This document shows, piece after piece, positions 17,927 through 27,421 of a stretch of 64,000 nt of DNA (position 1 is the first letter of the stretch; every line of letters begins with the position of its first letter). The notes beneath the pieces are model-generated. The model worked only from the letters and a program-made list of their open reading frames with translations. It did no database searches and was not told the origin of the DNA. Source of the DNA: Azonexaceae bacterium (GTDB taxonomy: Bacteria; Pseudomonadota; Gammaproteobacteria; Burkholderiales; Rhodocyclaceae); contig JAAXVL010000005.1 of assembly GCA_013335535.1 (NCBI GenBank), forward strand, positions 62,001 through 126,000, in the 5' to 3' direction. The translations under genes and the position numbers were made by a program.

Positions 17927-17940
17927 TTGATGAGAATCAA
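17927..17940. promoter_or_regulatory. Fnr/Anr/DNR-type box
   Basis: TTGATGAGAATCAA matches the palindromic consensus TTGAT-N4-ATCAA exactly and lies about 70 bp upstream of the Crp/Fnr gene start. It predicts oxygen- or nitric-oxide-dependent control of that gene. Confidence 0.75.
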
Positions 17941-18169
17941 TTCAAGCCATGATAACCGCAATCAATGCACCAGCGCGCTGATCGCGAGGACAGGCAAGAT
18001 GTTTGCGCCAGCAGCGCTTTGCGGGCTTGGATCAGGAAAAAACGGGTTCAGGGGATTGAATCGCCGTCGCAAATCAGGCAACGGTATTCACGAAACGCCG
18101 TGACAATTTGGCAAGACTTCCCAATGCGCCAATTGGGCAATTGGGCAATTGGCCTTTCATCGCAGGCGC

Positions 18170-18195
18170 TTGCCATGGTCAACCGGATTTTCTGC
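18170..18195 (-). repeat. dispersed repeat, copy 5 (degenerate)
   Basis: TTGCCATGGTCAACCGGATTTT keeps most of the core in inverted orientation with several changes. Probably a decayed copy. Confidence 0.4.
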
Positions 18196-18236
18196 GTAAA
18201 ACGCAAAACTGACCCAATCGGAAATCGCCATCGGCC

Positions 18237-18908
18237 TCAACGGGCTCCGCCATACTCCTCAGCCAACTGGTCGTAGTGGGCATGCGCCTCGGTTTCGGTG
18301 AGCGCCGCGGCGTACCATTCCTGCATCGCCGGATGCGCCAGCATGGCGTCGCGGTAAGCGGCGGCAACGGGTGGCAGCGGCACGTTGTAAACATTGAAGC
18401 GGCAGACGATGGGTGCATACATCGCATCGGCCACCGAAAAATCGCCGAACAGCCACGGGCCGTTGCCAGAGGCAAACTGGCTGCGCGCTTCGCTCCATAT
18501 TTCGATGACACGGTCGATGTCGCGCTGGACTTCCGGCGTCGCCGGTTTGCCCTTGAGTTTGAGCTTGAGGTTCATCGGCATGGCGGTGCGCAATTTGGCG
18601 AAGCCGGCATGCATCTCGGCCGAAATGCTGCGCGCCCTCGCCCGGGCCCGGGCGTCGGCCGGCCACATCTGCGAGTAGCGTTCAGCCAGTGTTTCGGCAA
18701 TGGCGATACTTTCCCAGACCTGAAACCCGTCTTCGTGCAGACAGGGCACGCGGGCATTGCCGGCCAGCGGCTTGAGCGCCGCGTTGTAGTCGCGCCCGGC
18801 CACCGACACCATGTGCTCGGTGAAGGGGATGGCGAAATGCTTCATGAGCAGCCAGGGCCGCAACGACCAGGAAGAGTAGTTCTTGTTACCGATGTAGAGA
18901 TCGAACAT
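18237..18908 (-). CDS. Glutathione S-transferase family protein
   Basis: 223 residues. The N-terminal thioredoxin-like domain (LYIGNKNYSSWSLRPWLLMKHF) has the Ser-rich glutathione site and the cis-proline region ARVPCL followed by ES (WESIAIAETLAERY). The C-terminal helical domain contains WLFGDFSVADAMYAP. It should conjugate or otherwise use glutathione in the cytoplasm. The substrate is unknown. It is a single-gene unit with the next gene divergent. Confidence 0.9.
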   Translation of the reverse strand: MFDLYIGNKNYSSWSLRPWLLMKHFAIPFTEHMVSVAGRDYNAALKPLAGNARVPCLHEDGFQVWESIAIAETLAERYSQMWPADARARARARSISAEMHAGFAKLRTAMPMNLKLKLKGKPATPEVQRDIDRVIEIWSEARSQFASGNGPWLFGDFSVADAMYAPIVCRFNVYNVPLPPVAAAYRDAMLAHPAMQEWYAAALTETEAHAHYDQLAEEYGGAR

Positions 18909-19060
18909 GAAATCCTCGCGATAAATTCAACGGTCAGCCCCACGGAATGGGCCTGACCATTTATCTTAGACCGGCCTCCTCCCGTTCGGTGCAATTTTCC
19001 CGACAGTCGAAAAAGCAGCCATATCGAATCGCATGTGCAAGCAAGCTTGCGCTAGCTATC

Positions 19061-19819
19061 ATGCACAACATGCACATTCGACACCTGACCTGCCTTGCCT
19101 TGTTGCTTCCCGCGATTGCCTGGGCCGATGCCTCGCGTCCGGGCGCTGCGGAGCCAGTCGATACCGAACGCGAAACTTGGGAATTCAAATTAACGCCGTC
19201 CTACTACGCGACCACCCACCAGACCTCGGCGTTCGACCTCAATCTGCGTGCCAATAACGGCCCTCACGCCGTCTGGCTTGCCTATTTCCAGCAGGGCAAC
19301 GAATTCGAGCAGGCGCGTACCGGCTACGAGCTGACGCTTGAAGCGGAGTACGCCCGGCTTATTCCCTCCGTGCAACTGGCAACGCACGGTTTTGCCGGCA
19401 TGGCCGCCAACCTGGAACTGGGGAGCGCCGTATTTGCGCTGCTCGGTTATGGCCGAACAAATGCCCGGGATTATTACAACCTGAATTTCGACCCGAACGA
19501 TGCGCTCACCTTTGGCATCGGCACCCGCCTGATTCCGCGAACCACGCTGTCGCTGTTCACCGTCAAGGACAACCGCCTGCACACGGAGCAGGTCATCACC
19601 CATCTGCTCGCCCGCATCCAGCTTCCCGACCAGCAACGCCTGACGGCGGACTTCTTCGGCAAGTCCGGGCGGCAAAGTCCGGGCGACCCCAAGGTTTCCG
19701 GCCACGGCATCGCGCTGACCTACGACTTTCACGACCTCTTCATCCGCGCCGCCCGCGACCAGAAAGTCAATTTCTCCATGGACGACCAGACACGCGTATC
19801 GGTCGGCCTGCGCTTCTGA
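19061..19819 (+). CDS. Exported protein of unknown function, possible outer-membrane barrel
   Basis: 252 residues from ATG 19061 (an alternative ATG at 19070 gives 249). A signal peptide is clear (MHIRHLTCLALLLPAIAWADA). The mature part is rich in alternating hydrophobic/polar stretches typical of beta strands (GYELTLEAEYARLIPSVQL, LTFGIGTRLIPRTTLSLFTV). It ends in the aromatic VSVGLRF pattern of outer-membrane barrels. I do not recognise the family. A longer frame upstream (from 18947) lacks signal-peptide character and was not used. Confidence 0.7.
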   Translation: MHNMHIRHLTCLALLLPAIAWADASRPGAAEPVDTERETWEFKLTPSYYATTHQTSAFDLNLRANNGPHAVWLAYFQQGNEFEQARTGYELTLEAEYARLIPSVQLATHGFAGMAANLELGSAVFALLGYGRTNARDYYNLNFDPNDALTFGIGTRLIPRTTLSLFTVKDNRLHTEQVITHLLARIQLPDQQRLTADFFGKSGRQSPGDPKVSGHGIALTYDFHDLFIRAARDQKVNFSMDDQTRVSVGLRF

Positions 19820-19864
19820 TCGGACGCTTGCGCCGGCCACAGCATCAGCCGGCTGCAAAAGAAA

Positions 19865-19893
19865 AACCCCTCGGGTTTGGACGCCGAGGGGTT
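19865..19893 (-). terminator. Intrinsic terminator of the Ala/Lys-rich gene
   Basis: A 10-bp stem AACCCCTCGG / CCGAGGGGTT with a 9-base loop. On the minus strand it is followed by TTTTTCTTTT. It may also serve the convergent plus-strand gene. Confidence 0.8.
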
Positions 19894-19909
19894 GTTGGGG
19901 GCAGCCGAC

Positions 19910-20227
19910 TTACTTGGTCGTCGGCGCAGCAGCCGGGGCTGCCGCTTCGGCCTTCGCGGCCTTGGCCTTGTGCTCATGCTTCTTGACCTTGGCGGGCTTG
20001 GCCGCCGGCGTGGCAGCTTCGGCTTTCGGTGCCTCGGCCTTCACTTCGGCCTTGACCGGCTCAGCCGCCTTCGGGGCTTCGACCTTCTTCTCGACGGCAG
20101 CCGGTGCCGGTGCGCTCACCTTGGCCGCCGGGGCGGTCGTGGCGGCAGGCGCCGTGCCCTGGGCAAACGAAGCGGAAGCAAAACCGGCAGCAACGGTCAG
20201 CGCAACGATGATTTTGGAAACTTGCAT
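19910..20227 (-). CDS. Exported Ala/Lys/Pro-rich low-complexity protein
   Basis: 105 residues. The signal peptide MQVSKIIVALTVAAGFASASFAQ is followed by a low-complexity mature region built from Ala, Lys, Pro and Glu (EAPKAE- and PAAKPAK-type repeats) with a short His patch (KKHEHK). Composition resembles histone H1-like tails, but the signal peptide places it in the periplasm. Function is unknown. The gene has its own terminator and is preceded by a region with CTGTATCCG repeats. Confidence 0.75.
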   Translation of the reverse strand: MQVSKIIVALTVAAGFASASFAQGTAPAATTAPAAKVSAPAPAAVEKKVEAPKAAEPVKAEVKAEAPKAEAATPAAKPAKVKKHEHKAKAAKAEAAAPAAAPTTK

Positions 20228-20681
20228 TTTGATTCTCCTGAATGGGTAGTGTGTTGGTCACTCGGTGCTGACATTCATTTGCAGCGCCTTGAGGGAAATA
20301 ACGCGGCCGGATACAGGACGGATGTCATGAGAAACGTAATGCTCTGTATCCGGGCGTGACCAAGCTGTATCCGAATATTCGCCCCCGGCCGGACAGGCAA
20401 CTTGCCGCTTCCGGCCGGAACGTCAAAGCCATCTCGCCCCTCTCATTGGCCGCCTTGCGCCTTCTGGCGAGCGGCGACCCTGAATATGACGATTTCAAAT
20501 TTGGCCTATTTTTCCGGTTGACCGTGGCAACTCGTTTTCGGCGGCGATACAGAATTGGCTTGCCGGCTGCCATCCTGTCGTTCGCTGCAACACGCTTGCA
20601 GCAGCGGCATGGACACCATTTATCCGGTCTGCGTTATCCTTTGTCGAACGCTGCAATTTCACGAATGAAGAGACGGGGGAC
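20228..20681. other. Intergenic region between divergent genes
   Basis: A 454-bp gap. It contains CCGGATACAG (20307-20316), CTGTATCCGG (20344-20353) and a third CTGTATCCG (20365-20373), followed by dispersed repeat copy 6. It should also hold the promoters of the Ala/Lys-rich gene and of the kinase gene. No coding sequence is convincing. Confidence 0.5.
20491..20530 (+). repeat. dispersed repeat, copy 6
   Basis: GATTTCAAATTTGGCCTA followed by the core with a one-base insertion at the end (GTGGCAA). It shows the full 40-bp consensus well and is intergenic, upstream of the kinase gene. Confidence 0.85.
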
Positions 20682-22484
20682 GTGTTGAATCAACCATTGG
20701 CCGATAGTCAGCTTCAGCTGCAAACCGTCCTCATGCTCAGCCCGCTTGGCATTTATTTCGCGCGGCTCAGCGATGGTGCGATCAGCGAATGCAACGATGC
20801 ACTGCTGGCAATCATTGGCCGTGAACGCGCAGAGACCGTTGGCCGGCCATCATCCGAACTCGCGATGTGGGCTGCGCCCGAGCAAGGCGCCGGGATTCTT
20901 TCGAGCATTGCCGCGGGGGAAGTCATTCGGGAAATGCCGGTCGTCGTTCGCCACAAGAGCGGTGAGCTGCGCCGGGCTTATTTTTCGGCCTCGCGCTTGC
21001 CACTGGCGGGCGAGCCGCAGTTTGTCGGGCAACTGCGCGACGCGACGAACGAAATCGCGATCGAGCAGAAACAGGAAAAGACCTCGCGACATCTGCAAAC
21101 CGTTCTCGACAGCATCCCGTCTCTGATTGCCTATTGGGACTGCGACCTTAAAAATCGTTTTGCCAATCATGCCTATCAGCTCTGGCTGGGAGTTGATCCC
21201 GACCAAATGCCGGGAATGCACATAAGGCAAGTGATCGGCGAAGAGCGCTACCGTCTCAATCTGCCCTACATCGAAGGCGTGCTGCGCGGGGAAAAGCAGA
21301 CTTTCGAACGGGCCGTTCCATCCCCCGACGGCAGCCATATCCGTCATTCTCTGGCTGAATACATTCCGGACATCGTCGATGGCGAGGTACTTGGTTTTTA
21401 CGTTCTGGTATCCGACATCACGCCGATCAAGAAGGCCGAACAGGCGCTGCGGGCAAGCGAGGAACGCTATCGCAAGGTCGTAGAAGACCAGACTGAACTG
21501 ATCGGTCGCTATCGGCCGGATGGAACCATGATTTTCGTCAACGAGGTTTATTGCCGCTTCTTCGGCAAGACCGAGCAGGAGTTGGCGGGTCGCACCTGGC
21601 ATCCCGCCGCCCACCCCGATGATATCGAGATGATCGAAGACAAGTTGTCATTGCTGTCACCGGACAATCCTGTCGCGATCATCGAAAACCGGGTCTATGC
21701 CGCCGATGGCAGCGAACACTGGATGCAGTTCGTCAATCGTGCCTTTTTTGACGACACAGGAAAATTCGAGGAGATCCAGTCGGTCGGGCGCGACATCTCG
21801 GCCCGCAAGCAGGCCGAGCAGGAGCTCGCCGCATCCAGAACCCGCCTGCATGAGCTTCTTGCCGCGAATGATCACGTCAGGGAAGAGCAGAGAAAGGAAT
21901 TCGCCAGGGAAATTCACGATCAACTGGGCGCCCTGCTGACTGGCATCGGTTTTCGTATTGACGCGCTCAATCGCCTGCTTGGCGACAAGCCGCTGCTCGC
22001 CGAGGAAGTCATCCGGATCAAGTCGCTTGTCTCACGGGCCAGTATTGCCGCACGAAACATCTGCGATCGCCTGCGCCCGCCAGCGCTCGACGACCTCGGC
22101 CTGATCCCGACCTGCCGCTGGTATTTGTGGGACTGGTCCAGGGTGGTCGGGATTAGTGCCAAGGGACGCTTTGGCCCATTGCGCGCCGAAATTTCCGATC
22201 AGCTGAGCACCGATCTGTTCCGAATTTTTCAGGAGTTGCTGACCAATGTCGCCAGGCATTCCGGCGCATCCACCGTTCGCGTCAGCATATCGAGCACAAG
22301 CCATGCGCTGCGCTTGCGGGTCAGCGATGACGGCGGCGGTTTCGGCGCCGAACGTACCAGCGCCGGCTACGGACTGGCCGGCATCAGGGAACGCATGGCC
22401 AGACACGGCGGCGAGATCAGCATCAAGTCGGAGCCAGGCGCCAGCTCGGTAACCGTCACCGTGCCACTGGAGCCAGCGCCGTGA
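20682..22484 (+). CDS. PAS-containing sensor histidine kinase, NarX/DegS type
   Basis: 600 residues. GTG 20682 was chosen because GACGGGGGA precedes it. There are three PAS domains (about 10-125, 130-250, 255-375), the second with the AYWDCDLKNRFANHAY pattern. A HisKA_3 dimerisation site follows (FAREIHDQLGALLTGIGF, His near 410), then a HATPase (FRIFQELLTNVARHSGAS, DDGGGFG). No transmembrane segment is seen, so sensing is cytoplasmic. It overlaps the response regulator gene by 4 bp (GTGA), a classic cognate pair. A related PAS domain occurs in the hybrid kinase at 23310. Confidence 0.93.
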   Translation: MLNQPLADSQLQLQTVLMLSPLGIYFARLSDGAISECNDALLAIIGRERAETVGRPSSELAMWAAPEQGAGILSSIAAGEVIREMPVVVRHKSGELRRAYFSASRLPLAGEPQFVGQLRDATNEIAIEQKQEKTSRHLQTVLDSIPSLIAYWDCDLKNRFANHAYQLWLGVDPDQMPGMHIRQVIGEERYRLNLPYIEGVLRGEKQTFERAVPSPDGSHIRHSLAEYIPDIVDGEVLGFYVLVSDITPIKKAEQALRASEERYRKVVEDQTELIGRYRPDGTMIFVNEVYCRFFGKTEQELAGRTWHPAAHPDDIEMIEDKLSLLSPDNPVAIIENRVYAADGSEHWMQFVNRAFFDDTGKFEEIQSVGRDISARKQAEQELAASRTRLHELLAANDHVREEQRKEFAREIHDQLGALLTGIGFRIDALNRLLGDKPLLAEEVIRIKSLVSRASIAARNICDRLRPPALDDLGLIPTCRWYLWDWSRVVGISAKGRFGPLRAEISDQLSTDLFRIFQELLTNVARHSGASTVRVSISSTSHALRLRVSDDGGGFGAERTSAGYGLAGIRERMARHGGEISIKSEPGASSVTVTVPLEPAP

Positions 22485-23101
22485 AGGCCCGTATCATCCT
22501 GGCCGACGACCATCAGGTCGTGCGCCAGGGGCTGCGTGAAATACTGGCACGGACAGCCGATCTGGCGGTCGCCGGAGAAGCGGTCGACGGGGCGGAAGCC
22601 GAAGCGCTGGCCCGGGCCGGCCAGGCCGATTTGCTGATTCTTGACATTGCACTGCCGATTCGTCGCGGCATCCAGGTTCTCGAGTCCCTGCGCGCCGACG
22701 GCATCAAATTACCGGTACTATTTTTCTCGATGTATTCGGCCAGCCAGTATGTCGAATATGCCAAGCGAGCAGGCGCCCAAGGCTTTGTCGGCAAGGAGGC
22801 CGATGAAGCCGAGCTGCTGCGCGCCATTCGGCGGATTCTGGCCGGTGGCACCAGCTTTCCGGCGCAACATCGGGCGGCGGCGGATGCCCTGGCGGGCAAC
22901 GATCCGTTCAAGTCGCTGTCACGTCGCGAGTTTGAGGTCATGCAAGCCCTGGCGAGCGGCACCAGCATTCTGGAAATAGCGGCCAGACTTGGCGTCAGCA
23001 CCCAGAGTGTCACCACCTACCGCCGCCGACTGCTCGAAAAACTCGGTGTCAAAAGCAATGCCGAGCTCGTCACACTGGCAATCCTTCACGGCCAAATCTG
23101 A
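22481..23101 (+). CDS. Response regulator, NarL/FixJ family
   Basis: 206 residues. The receiver domain (IILADDHQVVRQGLREIL, phospho-acceptor Asp in LLILDIALPIRRG, Lys in GFVGKEADEAEL) is followed by a LuxR-type helix-turn-helix (LSRREFEVMQALASGTSILEIAARLGVSTQSVTTYRRRLLEKLGVKS). It should bind DNA after phosphorylation by the overlapping upstream kinase. Target genes are unknown. Confidence 0.94.
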   Translation: MKARIILADDHQVVRQGLREILARTADLAVAGEAVDGAEAEALARAGQADLLILDIALPIRRGIQVLESLRADGIKLPVLFFSMYSASQYVEYAKRAGAQGFVGKEADEAELLRAIRRILAGGTSFPAQHRAAADALAGNDPFKSLSRREFEVMQALASGTSILEIAARLGVSTQSVTTYRRRLLEKLGVKSNAELVTLAILHGQI

Positions 23102-23309
23102 AAACCTTCCGTTTGTAGTTGAACGCTGACAGACAAGACGGGCCAGTGACATCATCATTTGCCGGTAGAGCGGTGCGCACCATAGAAAACACCGCCATTG
23201 GCGCCCCCTCCAGAAAAAATGACCTCACTCTTCCCGCGCACCGGCAAGAGACGGATTTGGCATCGAGAAGAAACTGGAAACCTAACAGCGTGAACGCAAT
23301 CCATTAAGC

Positions 23310-26300
23310 ATGGCAAAACCCCCTTCGTCGAACACTCAGTCAGGCAAACCAGCGGGGATTTCGCTGCATCGATTTCTCACGCGCCTGATCTGGCTATGCG
23401 TCTTGCCACTGCTCCTGTTGGCTGCCTATCTGGCATTTGCCCACGTCCGCTTCATCCAGTCCGAACGCGACCTGACCATCAGGAACTTGGGCAACAACTT
23501 TGTCGCCGCCCTCGACAAAGAACTGGAAGCCCGCATCAGCGGCCTGCAGATGCTTGCTGAGTCGCCGATGACCGACCATCCGGAACAATGGCCGGATCTC
23601 TATCGCGAAGCCGAAGGGTTCAAACACAGCTTCGGTAGCGATGTCATTTTCGCCAGCGCTGACAAGCAGATGCTGTTCAACACGCGTTCGCCCTTTGGTT
23701 CCAAGCTGCCCAAACTGCCCGTTCCAGCCGGGCAATCGGCGGCAAAAACAGCGCTCGACACAGGCAAGCCAGCTATTGGCGACACCTTGCTCGGCCCGGT
23801 CAGCAAAGTACAGCTCATTGCCATAGCCGTGCCGGTTAACCGGGCAGGACAACCAGCCCATCTGCTCCTGACAACGATCGAGACAGAGCAGTTTCAACAA
23901 CGTCTTGAGCGTGTTTCGCTGCCCGAAGGCTGGGGCATGAGCATTGTGGACAGCGCGCAGAAAGTGATCGCCCGAATTGGACCATCAAACTCGAACCCAG
24001 CCCCGAAAGAAAACACAGCAGGCCGCTTTGTCGTCCATTCAGCGATATCGCCGTGGTCGGTGGTGCTGGAAATTCCGCAAGAAACCTATCAGCTACCTGT
24101 ATTTGTGGCCGGTGTGATGCTGGCCATCGGCTTGCTGGGCGCGGCATTGATCAGCGTCGTTGGCGGCAAGCTGGCCAGTCGTCGTCTGGCCGCGGCGGTA
24201 GGCTCAATCATCCCATCGCACCAGTCGGCAGCCCAATCCGCAAGCCTCGACATTACCGAAATCACAGCAGCGCGCACCCTGCTCGATGAACTCATGAACT
24301 CCCGCCTCGCGGCATCTGCAGCCTTGCGCGAGAGTGAGGCATCCTTGAAGGAATCCCAGCGAATTGCCGGTATCGGCAGTTATACGCTGGATATTCAAAC
24401 CGGCATTTGGTCCTGTTCGGAAGTGATGGACGCGATACTGGGCATAAGCAGTGACTACGATCATTCTGTGGAGAGCTGGGCGGCATTGATTCACCCGTCG
24501 GACCAGGAGCGGATAGCCCGCAATTTTGCCGAAAACGTGCTCCGGCTAGGGCAGGACTTCAACGAGACGTACCGGATTATTCGCCCTAACGATCGGGCAG
24601 AGCGCTGGGTGCACGGACTTGGCGTTCTCGAATTTGATGCAAACGGGCAAGCAGTCAGGATGCGCGGCACGATGCAGGATGTAACCGAACGCAGGCTTGC
24701 CGAATTGGCCCTGCTCGACCGCGACTTCAAGCTGGGGGCCATTGTTGAAAACTCGCCTTCCGCCCTTTCGCTCAAGCATCCCGATGGACGTTATGCCCTG
24801 GCCAATCCCAACTTCCAGCACCTCCATCACCTGTCCGAAGCGGAAATCATCGGCAAGACCGACTTCGATCTCTATCCGACCGAGACGGCGCAGCAGATCA
24901 AGTCCAACGATGAACGTTTGCTGCAGTCGATGTCTCGGCAATCCGTCGAGGAAATCCTGCCGGTTGATGGCGAGCTCCGGAACTTCATGGTGCATATGTT
25001 CCCGATCCTCAATGCCTCGGGTGCGGCGAGCTTCATCTGCCGGATTTCCTTCGATATCACGGTAGCCAAGCGGGATGCAGCAGAACTTGAGCGGCATCGA
25101 CATCATCTGGAAACGCTGATTGAAACCCGGACACGTGAACTGGGTGAGGCCAATGCAGCCCTGGCCCTTCACTCAACCGAGCTGGAGACGCTTTACAGCC
25201 AGGCCAAATCACTCGAGTCGGCACTGCGCAAGAGCGAGGTCATGCTGCATGGCGTTCTGGACAATACGCCGGCGATGATCGCTTACTGGACCCGCGATCT
25301 GACCAATGAATTTGCCAATCACGCTTTCGAGGACATCTACGGCATTTCGCCTGAAGAAATTCGCGGCCATCATCTGCGTGAAGTGATCGGCGAGCAGGCA
25401 TTTGCCGTGAGCCAGCCTTACATCGCACGCGCGCTGCGCGGCGAACGGCAGTCGTTCAGCCGTGAACTGATCGATCTCAACGGCCATCGGCGCTGGACTC
25501 AGGTGCAGTACATTCCCGACGTCCGTGGCGGAGAGATCAAAGGCTATTTTGCCCTGGTCTCGGACGTCACTCCGCTCAAGGAAAAGGAGCAGGAAATCGA
25601 GGCGCTCAACGCCGCGCTGGCCATTCGCGCTGAAGAGGCAGAAGTGGCCAACCGGGCAAAAAGCGCCTTCCTTGCCAACATGAGCCATGAGATCCGGACG
25701 CCGATGAATGCCATCATCGGTCTGACCCATCTGATTCGTCATACCGGCGCCGAGCCCCATCAGATCAAGCGACTGGACAAGATCGACAACGCTGGCCGGC
25801 ACCTGTTGTCCATTCTCAACGACATCCTGGATATCTCGAAAATCGAGGCTGGCCGGCTCCAGTTGGAAAGCGCGGATTTCCATCTGTCGGCCATTCTCGA
25901 CAATGTTCAGTCCATCGTCGGCGAGGCGGCACGGAGCAAGGGGCTGTCGATCGAACTTGATCGCGACTCGGTCCCGCTCTGGCTGCGGGGCGATCCGACC
26001 CGTCTTCGTCAGGCACTGCTCAACTATGCCGGAAACGCGATCAAGTTCACCGAGAAAGGCAGCATTGCCCTGCGTGCCCAACTGCTCGAGGCGCGCGACG
26101 ATGAGTTGCTGGTGCGCTTTGAAGTTGAAGATACGGGTATCGGCCTGACCGAGGCGCAAATTGGTCGATTGTTCCAGGCTTTCGAGCAAGCAGAAACTTC
26201 AACCACGCGAAACTTCGGCGGGACCGGACTGGGGCTGGCCATCACTCGGCGCCTGGCGCGGCTGATGGGCGGCGATACCGGTGTCGAAAGCAGGCCGGGT

Positions 26301-27269
26301 CACGGCAGCAGGTTCTGGTTTACGGCGCATCTGCAACGTGGGCACGGCATCATGCCCAGCGAACCAACCACCCTGGGTATCAATGCCGAAGCCGAGTTGC
26401 GCTTGCATCATCGGGGCGCCAGTATCCTGCTGGCTGAAGACAATCCGATCAACCAGGAGGTGGCGCAGGAACTGCTGCACGGTGTCGGCCTGGCAGTGGA
26501 CACGGCAGGCGACGGCCGGGAGGCAATCGAGATGGCGCGAAACCATGACTACGATCTGATCCTCATGGATATGCAGATGCCCAACATGGATGGTCTCGAC
26601 GCGACACGAGGAATCCGCGCCTTGCCCGGCTATGCAGGCAAGCCAATTCTGGCCATGACCGCCAACGCCTTCGAGGATGACCGCCGCGCCTGCGAAGCCG
26701 CCGGCATGAACGATTTTGTCGCCAAGCCGGTCGACCCCGACCTGCTTTACACGATCCTGCTGAAATGGCTGCCGGCCACAACCGCAAAAACGCGCCCTGA
26801 GGCCAGCACAAACACGAGCGCGATGGAAAGAGCGCCATCCCCCGAGCCAGGTGACACGAGCGCCGACGAAGCTCTCGCCCGCCTGGCTGGAATACCCGGG
26901 CTGGATCTGGTTCAGGGGCTATCCATGGTGCGCGGAAACGTCGTCAAATTTCTCGAACTGATGCACCGATTCGCGACCTCCCACGGCGACGACATGGCGC
27001 AAGTGACCGAGCTTTTGGCCAATGGCGAACGAGATGCGGCTCACCACGTGATCCACTCGCTCAAAGGCGTTGCTGCCACATTGGGGGCGGAGACGATTTC
27101 CTTTATGGCCAGAGAGCTGGAAATCGCCTTGGGCCAAAGCCAGGATGACGAGAATATTCACCCGGAAATCCGGATGAAGATCGACGCGATCAGCGTTGAA
27201 CTGTCCACCCTGGTGGCAGCGCAAATTTACCGGGCAGGCAGCGGCGACGAATCTTCGCCGACGACCTAA
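23310..27269 (+). CDS. Hybrid sensor histidine kinase with HPT domain
   Basis: 1319 residues. A transmembrane helix near 30-50 and a second near 265-290 flank a periplasmic sensory region of about 210 residues. Three PAS domains follow (about 350-460, 475-590, 645-760), the last containing [17 protein letters not shown]. HisKA has [12 protein letters not shown] (His about 792). HATPase has [10 protein letters not shown] and [14 protein letters not shown]. The receiver has [10 protein letters not shown] (Asp about 1086), and a C-terminal HPT domain has [13 protein letters not shown] (His about 1248). A complete internal phosphorelay is expected. The final partner may be the nearby NarL-type regulator or a distant one. 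Confidence 0.94.
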   Translation: MAKPPSSNTQSGKPAGISLHRFLTRLIWLCVLPLLLLAAYLAFAHVRFIQSERDLTIRNLGNNFVAALDKELEARISGLQMLAESPMTDHPEQWPDLYREAEGFKHSFGSDVIFASADKQMLFNTRSPFGSKLPKLPVPAGQSAAKTALDTGKPAIGDTLLGPVSKVQLIAIAVPVNRAGQPAHLLLTTIETEQFQQRLERVSLPEGWGMSIVDSAQKVIARIGPSNSNPAPKENTAGRFVVHSAISPWSVVLEIPQETYQLPVFVAGVMLAIGLLGAALISVVGGKLASRRLAAAVGSIIPSHQSAAQSASLDITEITAARTLLDELMNSRLAASAALRESEASLKESQRIAGIGSYTLDIQTGIWSCSEVMDAILGISSDYDHSVESWAALIHPSDQERIARNFAENVLRLGQDFNETYRIIRPNDRAERWVHGLGVLEFDANGQAVRMRGTMQDVTERRLAELALLDRDFKLGAIVENSPSALSLKHPDGRYALANPNFQHLHHLSEAEIIGKTDFDLYPTETAQQIKSNDERLLQSMSRQSVEEILPVDGELRNFMVHMFPILNASGAASFICRISFDITVAKRDAAELERHRHHLETLIETRTRELGEANAALALHSTELETLYSQAKSLESALRKSEVMLHGVLDNTPAMIAYWTRDLTNEFANHAFEDIYGISPEEIRGHHLREVIGEQAFAVSQPYIARALRGERQSFSRELIDLNGHRRWTQVQYIPDVRGGEIKGYFALVSDVTPLKEKEQEIEALNAALAIRAEEAEVANRAKSAFLANMSHEIRTPMNAIIGLTHLIRHTGAEPHQIKRLDKIDNAGRHLLSILNDILDISKIEAGRLQLESADFHLSAILDNVQSIVGEAARSKGLSIELDRDSVPLWLRGDPTRLRQALLNYAGNAIKFTEKGSIALRAQLLEARDDELLVRFEVEDTGIGLTEAQIGRLFQAFEQAETSTTRNFGGTGLGLAITRRLARLMGGDTGVESRPGHGSRFWFTAHLQRGHGIMPSEPTTLGINAEAELRLHHRGASILLAEDNPINQEVAQELLHGVGLAVDTAGDGREAIEMARNHDYDLILMDMQMPNMDGLDATRGIRALPGYAGKPILAMTANAFEDDRRACEAAGMNDFVAKPVDPDLLYTILLKWLPATTAKTRPEASTNTSAMERAPSPEPGDTSADEALARLAGIPGLDLVQGLSMVRGNVVKFLELMHRFATSHGDDMAQVTELLANGERDAAHHVIHSLKGVAATLGAETISFMARELEIALGQSQDDENIHPEIRMKIDAISVELSTLVAAQIYRAGSGDESSPTT

Positions 27270-27285
27270 GCCGCCGAAACGGCTT
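27268..27285 (+). terminator. Hairpin after hybrid kinase gene
   Basis: A 6-bp stem AAGCCG / CGGCTT overlapping the stop codon of the kinase gene. It runs straight into dispersed repeat copy 7. A weak terminator at best. Confidence 0.4.
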
Positions 27286-27323
27286 TCCACGGTCAACCGG
27301 AAAAAACAGCCAAATTTCAAATC
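27285..27323 (-). repeat. dispersed repeat, copy 7
   Basis: Exact core inverted, then AACAGCCAAATTTCAAATC, a full-length copy. It lies 15 bp past the kinase stop and about 100 bp from copy 8, which is in the opposite orientation. Confidence 0.88.
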
Positions 27324-27421
27324 AGGCGTCGCCGCCTTGCCAAGTGCGCCGTGCAGCGCCCCTGCCCCGCAGCCCGTATAATTCGCGCTCCCGGGTACCG
27401 CCCCGCTTCCGATCGCCAGCC

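Larger units (their letters stand above)
17858..18236. other. Intergenic region with regulatory sites, no gene seen
   Basis: This 379-bp gap holds the Fnr-type box, a 13-bp palindrome, a tandem AATTGGGC repeat (18131-18152) and a degenerate dispersed-repeat copy. An open frame on the plus strand (17965-18276) has no recognisable protein features and overlaps the GST gene, so I do not call it. Confidence 0.6.

Noticed and set aside
18131-18152. Tandem AATTGGGC repeats as a possible CRISPR or integration site
   Set aside because: Only two and a half 8-bp units without spacers or a neighbouring integrase or cas gene. Likely slippage.
17965-18276. Plus-strand frame of 103 residues in the Crp/Fnr-GST gap
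   Set aside because: No recognisable domain. It overlaps the GST gene and has unusual composition, with no Shine-Dalgarno-like sequence.
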